Below, one piece after another: positions 25,347-32,886 of a stretch of DNA of 64,000 nt. The DNA lies in assembly GCA_018228685.1 (NCBI GenBank), contig CP073691.1, positions 2,232,001-2,296,000 on the forward strand, given 5' to 3'. The DNA is from Clostridiaceae bacterium Marseille-Q4149. Lineage in GTDB: Bacteria > Bacillota > Clostridia > Oscillospirales > Oscillospiraceae. Every line of letters starts with the position of its first letter. Positions within the stretch are counted from its first letter, which is position 1. The position numbers were made by a program, and so were the translations under genes. The notes under the pieces were generated by a model, which did no database searches, was not told where the DNA came from, and saw nothing but the letters and a program-made list of their open reading frames with translations.

Positions 25347-26303
25347 ATGAAGTGGCTGGAGCTGAAGATCGACGCCGCCCCCGCCGGGCTGGAGCCCGTC
25401 AGCGCACTGCTGGAGGACCTGGGCATCACCGGCCTGGTCATTGACGACGAGGGGGATTTCCAGGACTTTCTGGAGCACAACCACGCCTATTGGGACTATG
25501 TGGACGACCAGCTGATGCAGGAGAAAAAGGGCCTGTGCCGCATCACCTTCTATCTGGAGGACAGTCCCGACGGGTACAACACCCTGGCTCAGGTCCGCAT
25601 GGCCCTGTCCCGGGTGAAGCAGGAGCACCCCGAATACGGCCGGCTGCTGCTGACCATGGAGAACATGGAGGACGCCGACTGGGAGAACAACTGGAAGCAG
25701 TTTTACAAGCCCATGGAGATCGGCGACCGGCTGACCGTCATCCCGGAGTGGGAGAGCACCGGTGTGCCGGAGGACCGGGTGGCCCTGCGGCTGAATCCGG
25801 GCCTCACCTTCGGCACCGGCAGCCACGCCACCACCCGCCTGTGCCTGACGGCCCTGGAAAAGCATATCACCGGCGGCCAGACGGTGCTGGACCTGGGCTG
25901 CGGCAGCGGCATTCTGTCCATTGCCGCCCTGCTGCTGGGGGCGGACCGGGCCGTGGCCTGCGACATTGACGAAAAGTGCATGGACGTGGCCTATGAAAAC
26001 GCCGCCCTCAACGGCGTGGGCCGGGACCGCTACACCGTCCGCTGGGGCGATGTGGTAACGGATCAGGCCCTGCGGCAGGAGCTGGGCGGCCCCTATGACG
26101 TGGTGGTGGCCAACATCGTGGCCGACGTCATCAAGGCCCTGGCCTCCACGGTGCGGCCCCTGGTGAAGGAGGGGGGCATCTTCCTGTGCTCCGGCATCAT
26201 CGACGACCGGGCGGAGGAGGTGGCCCAGTGCCTGCGGGATAACGGCTGGACCATTGCCGAGGCCCGCAGCAGCGAGGGCTGGTTCTCCTATCTGTGCCGA
26301 TAA
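25347..26303 (+). CDS. prmA: Ribosomal protein L11 methyltransferase
   Basis: 318 residues. N-terminal L11-binding domain (about 1-100), then a class I SAM methyltransferase with motif I LDLGCGSGILSIAALL and the acidic end of strand 2 (ACDIDEKC). ANIVADV corresponds to the catalytic-loop region. It trimethylates L11. It follows degV by 2 bp and ends at a bidirectional terminator. Confidence 0.96.
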   Translation: MKWLELKIDAAPAGLEPVSALLEDLGITGLVIDDEGDFQDFLEHNHAYWDYVDDQLMQEKKGLCRITFYLEDSPDGYNTLAQVRMALSRVKQEHPEYGRLLLTMENMEDADWENNWKQFYKPMEIGDRLTVIPEWESTGVPEDRVALRLNPGLTFGTGSHATTRLCLTALEKHITGGQTVLDLGCGSGILSIAALLLGADRAVACDIDEKCMDVAYENAALNGVGRDRYTVRWGDVVTDQALRQELGGPYDVVVANIVADVIKALASTVRPLVKEGGIFLCSGIIDDRAEEVAQCLRDNGWTIAEARSSEGWFSYLCR

Positions 26304-26340
26304 AATCAAAACCTCCGGCAATGCCGGAGGTTTTGATTTA
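26304..26340. terminator. Bidirectional terminator between prmA and the AraC gene
   Basis: AAATCAAAACCTCCGGC, loop AAT, GCCGGAGGTTTTGATTT: a 17-bp perfect stem rich in A on one side and T on the other, serving both convergent genes. Confidence 0.88.
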
Positions 26341-27285
26341 TGGCGCGCAGGAGTCCTGATCCAGGCCGCTGCGGTATTCGTTGGGGGACACGCCGATGAC
26401 GTCCCGGAAGGCCCGGGCGAATTTGCTGGCGTTGTCATAGCCGAACTGCCCGGCGATGTCCAGCACCGTCCGGTCCGTGGACCGCAGCAGCTCCGCCGCG
26501 CCGTGCATCTTCTGCAGGCGCAGCCAGGCGGCGGGACTGCTGCCATAGACCCCCCGGAAGCTGGCCTGGATCTGGGCGGCGGAGGCCCCGAAATGCCGGG
26601 ACAGCTCCTGCACCGTCACCTTGCTTTCGGTGTTGGCCAGCAGATAGTCCGCCGTCTTTCTGGCCAGGGACACCTGCCCCCGGGAAAGGCCCGGCGCAGC
26701 CGCCTGGGGCTGGGCGGGCACCTCCAGAGCGCTGAGAAACAGCAGCAGCTCCAGGATCTTCACCTTCAGATACCCCCGGCGCAGGTCCTCCGGCACCTGA
26801 TACAGCTCCGAAAACACGTGCTCCACCCGCCGGGAGGACCGGGCGGCAAAATACCCCCCGGCGGCGCAGAATTTCTCCGCCAGGGCGGCGGGCTGCACCT
26901 CCACGTCCTCCAGAAAGCAGGACAGGCACCGGGGCGCCAGCACCGGGTCCACGGTAACGGTGATGCCGTGGTAATGGCCGGTGGGAAAGGCGGCCAGGGT
27001 GGGCAGCACGTCCTGCCGGGCCACGGACAAGTCCCCCGGGGCCAGATAGAAATACCGGCTCCCCAAGCGGTACTCCATGCGCCCCTCCCGGCAGTGGCTG
27101 ATCTCCAGCACCCCCGGGGCGGCGGGTTCTAAGGGACAGGAGGCGGCATGGACATCGTGATAGCGGATGTCGATGCCGGGAAACACCGGATAAAGCGTCA
27201 CCGCCGCCTGGCCCCCGTCCGGGGTTTCCCGGCGGACGGTGTGCTCCGGCAGCGGCAAGGGTTCATGCAGACACGCAGATTCCAT
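26338..27285 (-). CDS. AraC-family transcriptional regulator
   Basis: 315 residues from the ATG at 27285, only 2 nt after the HMA-gene stop (TGACCATG), so translation is probably coupled; there is no strong ribosome site. The C-terminal 100 residues hold the two AraC helix-turn-helix units (VTVQELSRHFGASAAQIQ and VLDIAGQFGYDNASKFARAF). The N-terminal domain resembles the YesN/siderophore-regulator type with several Cys and His (CLSCFLEDV). It sits downstream of a metal-binding protein and a DtxR-like regulator, so a role in iron or siderophore control is possible. Confidence 0.92.
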   Translation of the reverse strand: MESACLHEPLPLPEHTVRRETPDGGQAAVTLYPVFPGIDIRYHDVHAASCPLEPAAPGVLEISHCREGRMEYRLGSRYFYLAPGDLSVARQDVLPTLAAFPTGHYHGITVTVDPVLAPRCLSCFLEDVEVQPAALAEKFCAAGGYFAARSSRRVEHVFSELYQVPEDLRRGYLKVKILELLLFLSALEVPAQPQAAAPGLSRGQVSLARKTADYLLANTESKVTVQELSRHFGASAAQIQASFRGVYGSSPAAWLRLQKMHGAAELLRSTDRTVLDIAGQFGYDNASKFARAFRDVIGVSPNEYRSGLDQDSCAP

Positions 27286-27287
27286 GG

Positions 27288-27545
27288 TCACTTTTTCAGG
27301 CGGCCCAACAGGCCCCGCTTTTCCAGAGGACGGGATACCACCTCCCCGGCCTGATAGCCGGTGTCGTTGATGACCCGGACCAGCTGCTCCCGGTCCAGGG
27401 GCTCCTGGGACTGGATCACGGTCTGGCCCTTGGTGTGGGAGGAGGAGACCTTCTTCACCTGGAAATGGCTGCGGATAGCGTCGTTGATGTGGCTTTCGCA
27501 CATGCCGCACATCATGCCATCCACCTGGACAATGGTTTCGATCAT
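27288..27545 (-). CDS. Heavy-metal-associated (HMA) domain protein
   Basis: 85 residues from the ATG at 27545 (AAGGAGG, 9 nt). The HMA fold is indicated by VDGMMCGMCESH, with the metal-binding CxxC at about residues 13-16. CopZ-like proteins bind copper or other soft metals; the C-terminal tail (RPLEKRGLLGRLKK) is an unusual basic extension. It lies between a DtxR-family gene and the AraC gene in one operon. Confidence 0.9.
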   Translation of the reverse strand: MIETIVQVDGMMCGMCESHINDAIRSHFQVKKVSSSHTKGQTVIQSQEPLDREQLVRVINDTGYQAGEVVSRPLEKRGLLGRLKK

Positions 27546-27589
27546 AGCGTTATACCTCCTTGAGGAAATGGGTTGTTTTTCCTGCGGGG

Positions 27590-27976
27590 CTATTGCTCCG
27601 CCGACAGCAGGCGGTCCCGGAGCTGGGGCAGCCGGTCCTGGGACTGGGCCAGGATGGCGCAGACCGCCGTCTGACAGGCGTCCTCCTCCAGGCCCAGGGC
27701 CTGCTGCATCCGGCGGCACAGGGGGCCGAAGCACGCGGCGTATTCCGCGGCGGCCCGGCGGCCCTCCGGCGTCAGGAACACCGTGCCATAGCGCTCCTTT
27801 TCCACCAGGCCCGCCTGACAGAGATTCTGGAGCATGGAGTGGGCGCTGGGCTTGGACACGTTCATCCGGGCGGCGATTTCCACCGAGCGGACGCCCCTGC
27901 CCTCCCGGCACAGATCGTCCAGCACCAGCAGATATCGGATGGAGGCCGGGGTCATGGCCTGTGGGCAATTAGACAT
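27590..27976 (-). CDS. DtxR-family regulator lacking canonical metal ligands
   Basis: 128 residues. The winged helix (SVEIAARMNVSKPSAHSMLQ) matches DtxR/MntR proteins. In the dimerisation part, the E and H ligands expected near residues 109-110 are Leu and Ala, while Cys occurs at 82, 87, 101 and 106. The sensor therefore differs from the family norm and may use thiols. It heads the dtxR2-HMA-araC unit, 70 bp after a hairpin that closes the feo operon. Confidence 0.85.
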   Translation of the reverse strand: MSNCPQAMTPASIRYLLVLDDLCREGRGVRSVEIAARMNVSKPSAHSMLQNLCQAGLVEKERYGTVFLTPEGRRAAAEYAACFGPLCRRMQQALGLEEDACQTAVCAILAQSQDRLPQLRDRLLSAEQ

Positions 27977-27999
27977 ATCTAACCTCCTGGGTGAAAGGG

Positions 28000-28033
28000 C
28001 GGGGGAGACGCGGAGCTGCCCACGTCTCCCCCG
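28000..28033 (-). terminator. Hairpin at the end of the feo operon
   Basis: CGGGGGAGACG and CGTCTCCCCCG form an 11-bp stem just after the FeoB-associated gene; the T-run is weak (CCCTTTC), so some read-through into the dtxR2 unit is possible. Confidence 0.55.
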
Positions 28034-28042
28034 GGGATCAGG

Positions 28043-28219
28043 TCACGGCTGGCTGCGGTGGCACTGGCCATGCATGGCGCAGTGGGCGCACCCTGCGCCG
28101 CAGGAGGACTTTCCCTGCTTTTTCTGGCGGATCAGACTGCGGATGATAAGGACTACAATGGCAATAAGGACCAGGGTGATGAGAATGGTGGAGAGATTGG
28201 CGCTGATCCAATGCAGCAT
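28043..28219 (-). CDS. FeoB-associated Cys-rich membrane protein
   Basis: 58 residues with AAAAGGAG before the ATG. One membrane helix (about 9-28: STILITLVLIAIVVLIIRSL), a basic stretch, then a Cys/His-rich tail CGAGCAHCAMHGQCH. This is the pattern of the small FeoB-associated family found after feoB in Firmicutes. It may help gate or accept iron at the FeoB pore. It starts 48 bp after the feoB stop on the same strand. Confidence 0.9.
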   Translation of the reverse strand: MLHWISANLSTILITLVLIAIVVLIIRSLIRQKKQGKSSCGAGCAHCAMHGQCHRSQP

Positions 28220-28267
28220 GGAATTTCACTCCTTTTCGGAAAATGTCGTTAGATGGGATAGGATAGC

Positions 28268-30769
28268 TCAGACGGTGGCGTTGAGCTTGGTGGCCTCCTT
28301 ATAGGGGCGCACCAGCATATAGACCATCAGGGCCAGGGCCGCCACGGCGAAGATCAGGCCGATGACATTGACGCTGCCGGTGAACAGGCCGCCGAACTGG
28401 TTGATCATCAGGCTGATGAGATAGGCAAAGCCGCACTGATAGCCGATGGCGAACCAGGTCCACTTGCGGTTGTTCATCTCCCGCTTGATGGCGCCGATGG
28501 CGGCGAAGCAGGGAGCGCACAGCAGGTTGAACACCAGGAAGCTGAAGCCGCTGATGCCGGTGAAGGCCGCGCCGATGTTCTGATACACGGTGCCGTCGCC
28601 GCCGCCATAGAGGATGCCCAGGGTGCCCACGATGTTCTCCTTGGCCACAAGGCCGGTGATGGAGGCCACGGCAGCCTGCCAGTTGCCCCAGCCCAGGGGC
28701 TTGAAGATCCAGGCGATGACGCCGCCGATGGCAGCCAGGATGGAGCTCTGGATCTCGCTCTCGTCCAGCATACGGAAGGTGCCATCCACCCAGCCGAAGT
28801 AGGTGGTGAACCACACGAAGATGGTGGAAAGCAGGATGATGGTGCCGGCCTTCTTGATGAAGCTCCAGCCCCGCTCCCACATGCTGCGCAGCACGTTGCC
28901 CAGAGTGGGCCAGTGATAGGCGGGCAGCTCCATCACGAAGGGAGCGGGATCACCGGCGAACATCTTGGTCTTCTTCAGCATGATGCCGGAGACGATGATG
29001 GCGGCCATGCCGATGAAGTAAGCAGAGGTGGAGACCCATGCGCTGCCGCCGAAGATGGCGCCTGCGATCATGGCGATGAAGGGGACCTTGGCGCCGCAGG
29101 GGATGAAGGTGGTGGTCATAACGGTCATCCGGCGGTCGCGTTCATTTTCGATGGTACGGGAAGCCATGATACCGGGCACGCCGCAGCCCACGCCGATGAG
29201 CATGGGGATGAAGGACTTGCCGGACAGGCCGAACTTGCGGAACACGCGGTCCAGCACGAAGGCGATACGGGCCATATAGCCGCAGGCCTCCAGGAAAGCC
29301 AGCATCAGGAACAGAACCAGCATCTGGGGCACGAAGCCCAGCACCGCGCCCACACCGGCCACGATGCCGTCATTGATCAGGCCGCTGAGCCAGTCGGCGG
29401 CGCCGGCAGACTCCAGACCATTGCTGACCAGCACGGGGATACCGGGGACCCACACGCCGTAGTCGGCGGGGTCGGGGGCGTCAAAGCCGTTTTCAGTGAG
29501 ATACTTCACGGCGTCCACAAAGGTCATCTGCACCACGTCGTCCATCTTGTCCGCGCCCTCGGGCAGGGTGTCATAATAGGCGGTCATGGTGTTGATGGCC
29601 AGGGTCTCCTCGTCCTCCACGTCCACGGTGGCGGTGGAGGAGCTGGGCTGGAAGCTCTGCATTTGGGCCAGCAGGGCCTGGGCGTCAAAGTCCTCGGCCT
29701 CGGGGTCGATCTCCGTGCCCAGGAAGGCGTCCACAGCCTGGATGGCGGCGGTGTAATCGTCGTTGACGGTGTTATACTCCTTGCTGCCGATGCCCAGCAG
29801 GTGCCAGCCGTCGCCGAACACGCCGTCGTTGGCCCAGTCGGTGGCGGGAGCGCCCACGGCTACCATGGCGATCCAGTAAACCAGGAACATCACCACGGCG
29901 AAGATGGGCAGGCCCAGCCAGCGGTTGGTGACCACCTTGTCGATCTTGTCGGAGGTGGACAGCTGGCCCTTGCGCTTCTGCTTGTAGCAGCTCTTGATGA
30001 TCTCGGCGATGTAAACATAGCGCTCGTTGGTGATGATGCTCTCGGCGTCGTCGTCCAGCTCCTTTTCGGCGGCCTGGATGTCCTGCTCAATGTGCTGCAT
30101 CACGTCGGCGGGGATGCTGAGCTTCTGCAGCACCTTGTCGTCCCGCTCGAAGATCTTGATGGCATACCAGCGCTGCTGCTCCTCGGGCAGGGTGTGGACG
30201 GCGGCCTCCTCAATGTGGGCAATGGCGTGCTCCACGGGGCCGGAGAAGGTGTGCATGGGGATGGTCTTGGTCTGGCCCTTGGCGGCCTTCACGGCGGCCT
30301 CGGCGGCGTCCATAACGCCGTCGCCCTTCAGAGCGGAGATCTCCACGATCTCGCAGCCCAGCTGGCGGGACAGCTCCTTGACGTTGATCTGGTCGCCGTT
30401 CTTGCGGACCACGTCCATCATGTTCACGGCGATGACCACGGGAATGCCCAGCTCCGTCAGCTGGGTGGTCAGGTACAGGTTGCGCTCCAGGTTGGTGCCG
30501 TCGATGATGTTCAGGATGGCGTCGGGGCGCTCGCCGATCAGGTAATTCCGGGCCACCACCTCCTCCAGGGTGTAGGGGGACAGGGAGTAGATGCCGGGCA
30601 GGTCCATGATGACCACGTCATCGTGCTTCTTCAGCTTGCCCTCCTTCTTCTCCACGGTGACGCCGGGCCAGTTGCCCACGAACTGGTTGGAGCCGGTGAG
30701 GGCGTTGAACAGGGTGGTTTTACCGCAGTTCGGGTTGCCCGCCAGGGCAATTTTGATCTGCTTATCCAT
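28268..30769 (-). CDS. feoB: Ferrous iron transporter FeoB
   Basis: 833 residues, longer than the usual 650-780. N-terminal GTPase: G1 GNPNCGKT (11-18), G3 DLPGIYSLSPY, G4 NMMD. Then come the helical GDI domain and the membrane part with the pore and gate motifs (GCGVPGIMASRTIE and CGAKVPFIAMIAG). An acidic soluble segment of about 120 residues (about 330-450, with FDAQALLAQMQ and EDEETLAINTM) is inserted after the first membrane helix; this accounts for the extra length. Imports Fe(II) under anaerobic conditions. Downstream of two feoA genes. Confidence 0.98.
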   Translation of the reverse strand: MDKQIKIALAGNPNCGKTTLFNALTGSNQFVGNWPGVTVEKKEGKLKKHDDVVIMDLPGIYSLSPYTLEEVVARNYLIGERPDAILNIIDGTNLERNLYLTTQLTELGIPVVIAVNMMDVVRKNGDQINVKELSRQLGCEIVEISALKGDGVMDAAEAAVKAAKGQTKTIPMHTFSGPVEHAIAHIEEAAVHTLPEEQQRWYAIKIFERDDKVLQKLSIPADVMQHIEQDIQAAEKELDDDAESIITNERYVYIAEIIKSCYKQKRKGQLSTSDKIDKVVTNRWLGLPIFAVVMFLVYWIAMVAVGAPATDWANDGVFGDGWHLLGIGSKEYNTVNDDYTAAIQAVDAFLGTEIDPEAEDFDAQALLAQMQSFQPSSSTATVDVEDEETLAINTMTAYYDTLPEGADKMDDVVQMTFVDAVKYLTENGFDAPDPADYGVWVPGIPVLVSNGLESAGAADWLSGLINDGIVAGVGAVLGFVPQMLVLFLMLAFLEACGYMARIAFVLDRVFRKFGLSGKSFIPMLIGVGCGVPGIMASRTIENERDRRMTVMTTTFIPCGAKVPFIAMIAGAIFGGSAWVSTSAYFIGMAAIIVSGIMLKKTKMFAGDPAPFVMELPAYHWPTLGNVLRSMWERGWSFIKKAGTIILLSTIFVWFTTYFGWVDGTFRMLDESEIQSSILAAIGGVIAWIFKPLGWGNWQAAVASITGLVAKENIVGTLGILYGGGDGTVYQNIGAAFTGISGFSFLVFNLLCAPCFAAIGAIKREMNNRKWTWFAIGYQCGFAYLISLMINQFGGLFTGSVNVIGLIFAVAALALMVYMLVRPYKEATKLNATV

Positions 30770-30797
30770 ATGATTCTCGTATCTCCTTTCCGGGAAC

Positions 30798-31019
30798 TTA
30801 TTCCACTTCGATCATTTCGGTGTCGGCCTTCCGCAGGCTCAGCTCATAGCCCCGGACGGTGACTTCCATGGGGTCGCCCAGAGGGGCCACCTTCCGGACA
30901 AACACCTGGGTGCCCCGGGTGATGCCCATGTCCATGATGCGGCGCTTCACGGGGCCCTCCCCGTGGAGCTTCACCACCTGGACCGTCTCGCCGATTTTCA
31001 CGTCGCGCAGTGTTTTCAT
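30798..31019 (-). CDS. feoA: FeoA domain protein
   Basis: 73 residues with the SH3-like FeoA pattern (RRIMDMGITRGTQVFVRK; PLGDPMEVTVRGYELSLRK). It lies 28 bp before feoB. FeoA is thought to regulate FeoB from the cytosolic side. Confidence 0.95.
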   Translation of the reverse strand: MKTLRDVKIGETVQVVKLHGEGPVKRRIMDMGITRGTQVFVRKVAPLGDPMEVTVRGYELSLRKADTEMIEVE

Positions 31020-31054
31020 GTGGATTCTCTCCTTTTATGTATTTTTTGATTTTC

Positions 31055-31267
31055 TCAGATCATGATCTTTCGGGCCATTTCCTCGCTGATGGCGATGCGG
31101 GCCTCCTTGACCTTGACGATGACGTTTCCGCCCAGGGCCGCCACCACTGTGACGGTGCCCCCGGCCACAAAGCCCAGGTCCTCCAGATGCTTTTTCACCT
31201 CGGGGTTGCCGCCCACCCGGTGGATGAGATTTTCTTCGCCCATGTTGGCTAATGTCAGCGGCATCAT
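31055..31267 (-). CDS. FeoA domain protein (second copy)
   Basis: 70 residues, also FeoA-like (KKHLEDLGFVAGGTVTVVAALGGNVIVKVKEARIAI in pattern). It is the first gene of the feo operon, 35 bp before the other feoA. The two copies are diverged, so a heteromeric role is possible. AGGGAGG precedes tandem ATG codons at 31267 and 31264. Confidence 0.93.
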   Translation of the reverse strand: MMPLTLANMGEENLIHRVGGNPEVKKHLEDLGFVAGGTVTVVAALGGNVIVKVKEARIAISEEMARKIMI

Positions 31268-31291
31268 TGCTGCTTCCCTCCCTGTGATAGC

Positions 31292-31309
31292 GGTTAGGGG
31301 TCGCTAACC
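31292..31309 (-). promoter_or_regulatory. Metal-regulator box 1
   Basis: Dyad GGTTAG, 6 nt, CTAACC in the feo leader. It is one of four similar 18-bp boxes in 180 bp and resembles DtxR/IdeR-family operators. Confidence 0.75.
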
Positions 31310-31326
31310 GATCGTGAAAAATGAAT

Positions 31327-31344
31327 GGTTAATCTGCCTTAACC
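31327..31344 (-). promoter_or_regulatory. Metal-regulator box 2
   Basis: Perfect dyad GGTTAA, 6 nt, TTAACC in the feo leader, 35 bp from box 1. Confidence 0.8.
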
Positions 31345-31360
31345 TCTTTGCCAAGAAAAA

Positions 31361-31378
31361 GGTTAAGCTCCCTTAACC
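31361..31378 (-). promoter_or_regulatory. Metal-regulator box 3
   Basis: Perfect dyad GGTTAAG, 4 nt, CTTAACC at the predicted transcription start of the feo operon. A weaker related dyad (GTTAGAGGTGTTAA) lies inside the promoter spacer. Confidence 0.8.
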
Positions 31379-31385
31379 GCTGGAT

Positions 31386-31414
31386 AGTTTAACACCTCTA
31401 ACATTTCTTGTCAA
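31386..31414 (-). promoter_or_regulatory. feo operon promoter
   Basis: Minus strand TTGACA, 17-nt spacer, TAAACT. Boxes 1-3 lie immediately downstream, where a bound repressor would block transcription. Confidence 0.8.
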
Positions 31415-31449
31415 CCCCTTTTGGCGAAAAATTTTTCTTCCTTGCAATT

Positions 31450-31479
31450 TTGGTTAAAATATGCTAACCTATATATAAT
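31450..31479 (+). promoter_or_regulatory. dtxR promoter with overlapping metal-regulator box
   Basis: TTGGTT, 18-nt spacer, TATAAT on the plus strand. The dyad GGTTA, 8 nt, TAACC (31452-31469) fills the -35/spacer region, implying that the DtxR protein represses its own gene together with feo. Confidence 0.75.
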
Positions 31480-31506
31480 CTTACTGGAAGGTTGGTACTG
31501 TTTGCC

Positions 31507-31875
31507 ATGCAGATCTTAAGAGCCTCGGAGGATTACCTGGAAACCATGCTGATGATGAAGGAGAAGCATGGCTACATTCGCTCCATTGACATTGCGGAGT
31601 ATCTGGGCGTGACAAAGCCCAGCGTCAGCTACGCCACCAAGCGCCTGCGGGAGAGCGGCTATATCACCATGGACAAGGAGGGGCTCATCACCCTGACGGA
31701 CACGGGCATGGCCATCGCCGCCAGCATGCTGGACCGGCACAAGACCCTGACGCAGTTTCTGATCCATCTGGGTGTGGACCCGGAAACCGCCGAGGCCGAC
31801 GCCTGCAAGATGGAGCACGACATCAGCCAGCAGACCTTTGAGGCCATCTGCCGCCACGCAGGCCGGGCAGAATAA
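31507..31875 (+). CDS. DtxR/MntR-family metal-dependent repressor
   Basis: 122 residues from the ATG at 31507 (the GGAAGG upstream is 15 nt away, rather far; a TTG at 31492 touches it and is less likely). Winged helix SIDIAEYLGVTKPSVSYATKRL and the dimerisation/metal domain with His78, Cys100, Glu103 and His104, the classical ligand set. It lacks an SH3 domain, as in MntR. Divergent from the feo operon and sharing its boxes, so it is the likely iron (or manganese) repressor of feo. Confidence 0.93.
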   Translation: MQILRASEDYLETMLMMKEKHGYIRSIDIAEYLGVTKPSVSYATKRLRESGYITMDKEGLITLTDTGMAIAASMLDRHKTLTQFLIHLGVDPETAEADACKMEHDISQQTFEAICRHAGRAE

Positions 31876-31984
31876 GTCCTCCGGGCAAATCCACGTTTCC
31901 GCCACGGACAGTGCCGTCCGCCCCTGCGGATACGGGCACCGGCATGCTCTCTGTTCGGATTCGCAAAAAAACGTCCATTTTTAT

Positions 31985-32012
31985 TTGACAAATTCGTCCA
32001 AAAGCGTATAAT
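31985..32012 (+). promoter_or_regulatory. Lipoprotein gene promoter
   Basis: TTGACA, 16-nt spacer, TATAAT, about 50 bp before the start codon. The rest of the 188-bp gap after dtxR shows nothing else. Confidence 0.8.
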
Positions 32013-32063
32013 GGTTTTGTATAAGTATCGGAATATTGTGGCATATCGGAAAGGAGACGGACC

Positions 32064-32426
32064 ATGAAAAAGCTCTTGCCCCTTCTGTTGGCGCTGTGCC
32101 TGACGCTTTCGGCCTGCGCCGCCCCGGCGGCTGTGCCGCTGCCCGGCGATTCGGTGACCGCCGTCACCGTTACCTACGCCGGAAAAACCGTTACCTGCAC
32201 CGACCCGGCCCAGGTCCGGGCCATGACCGACGCCGCCCGGAGCCTGGAATTTGTTCCCACGGACGCCTCCGTCACCACCCCCGGCGCCATGTCCATGGAG
32301 CTGACCTTCACGGACAGCAGCGGCAGCGCCGTGACCCTGACCCTGCCCCTGACCCAGTCCGGCGGAAAAGTCTATGACGCCGGAGCAGACAGCATTGGAA
32401 TTTTTGCCGAAATTTTAGGCGAATAG
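32064..32426 (+). CDS. Small lipoprotein, 120 aa
   Basis: Signal peptide with lipobox LSAC (Cys18). The mature part is a short beta-rich domain (VTAVTVTYAGKTVTC.. SMELTFTDSSG) of unknown function. AAAGGAG precedes the ATG, and the gene has its own promoter and terminator. Confidence 0.85.
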   Translation: MKKLLPLLLALCLTLSACAAPAAVPLPGDSVTAVTVTYAGKTVTCTDPAQVRAMTDAARSLEFVPTDASVTTPGAMSMELTFTDSSGSAVTLTLPLTQSGGKVYDAGADSIGIFAEILGE

Positions 32427-32438
32427 GTTCAAAAAACA

Positions 32439-32486
32439 GCGGGACGCCCAAAGCATTTCCACAGCCTTGGGCGTCCCGCCTTTTCT
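32439..32486 (+). terminator. Terminator of the lipoprotein gene
   Basis: GCGGGACGCCCAA and TTGGGCGTCCCGC form a 13-bp stem followed by CTTTTCT. Confidence 0.85.
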
Positions 32487-32522
32487 CGCCTTTGTCCCGG
32501 GACAAACCGCCGGTTTTCCGGG

Positions 32523-32553
32523 CCGTCCCGCTCTGTACCGGGACGGTTTTTTC
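32523..32553 (+). terminator. Second, orphan terminator
   Basis: CCGTCCCG, 8-nt loop, CGGGACGG, TTTTTT on the plus strand, 40 bp after the previous terminator and with no gene between. Confidence 0.7.
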
Positions 32554-32555
32554 CG

Positions 32556-32723
32556 TCAGGGGTTCAGGTGCCGCTTGAAGTTGCCCAGGGTATGTACCCC
32601 CTCCTGGACCATGAAGAACGCATGGGGGTCCACCTTCCGGACCTCCTGCCGCCACGCAGGCCGGGAGGACTGAATACGATAAACGGGCTCCCCGGGCGAA
32701 AATCGTCCGGGGAGCCTGCCAGC
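32556..32723 (-). pseudogene. Possible YitT-type C-terminal gene remnant
   Basis: A minus-strand open stretch of about 55 codons reads like the end of a real protein (VRKVDPHAFFMVQEG, then FKRHLNP and stop), reminiscent of the C-terminal DUF2179 part of YitT-family membrane proteins. It is closed upstream by TAA at 32724-32726 with no start codon or ribosome site, so it would be a decayed fragment. The 460-bp gap between the lipoprotein and the second ftsH otherwise holds two terminators and the ftsH promoter. Confidence 0.35.
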
Positions 32724-32785
32724 TTATCGGAAATGCCCCTGCCGGGGATTCATAGAAAATTAACACAAAAGCCGTCATTCTCCGC

Positions 32786-32814
32786 TTGTGACGGAATTTA
32801 TTTTATGGTATACT
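32786..32814 (+). promoter_or_regulatory. ftsH copy 2 promoter
   Basis: TTGTGA, 17-nt spacer, TATACT, about 70 bp before the start codon. Confidence 0.65.
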
Positions 32815-32886
32815 GCAAGAATGCTACTACTATCTGCCCGGAAGCGGCCAGGCTGGGGGCAGTTTTTTTGACGGAAGGAGACCAAG

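Noticed and set aside
28038..28229. A 63-codon minus-strand frame in the feo locus (MKFHAALDQ...)
   Set aside because: It is out of frame with, and overlaps, the clear FeoB-associated Cys-rich gene, which has the ribosome site and membrane helix.
32467..32673. Plus-strand frame ending SCRHAGRED, similar to the DtxR C-terminus (ICRHAGRAE)
   Set aside because: Similarity comes from the exact 20-bp direct repeat; no start signal and no DtxR sequence before it.
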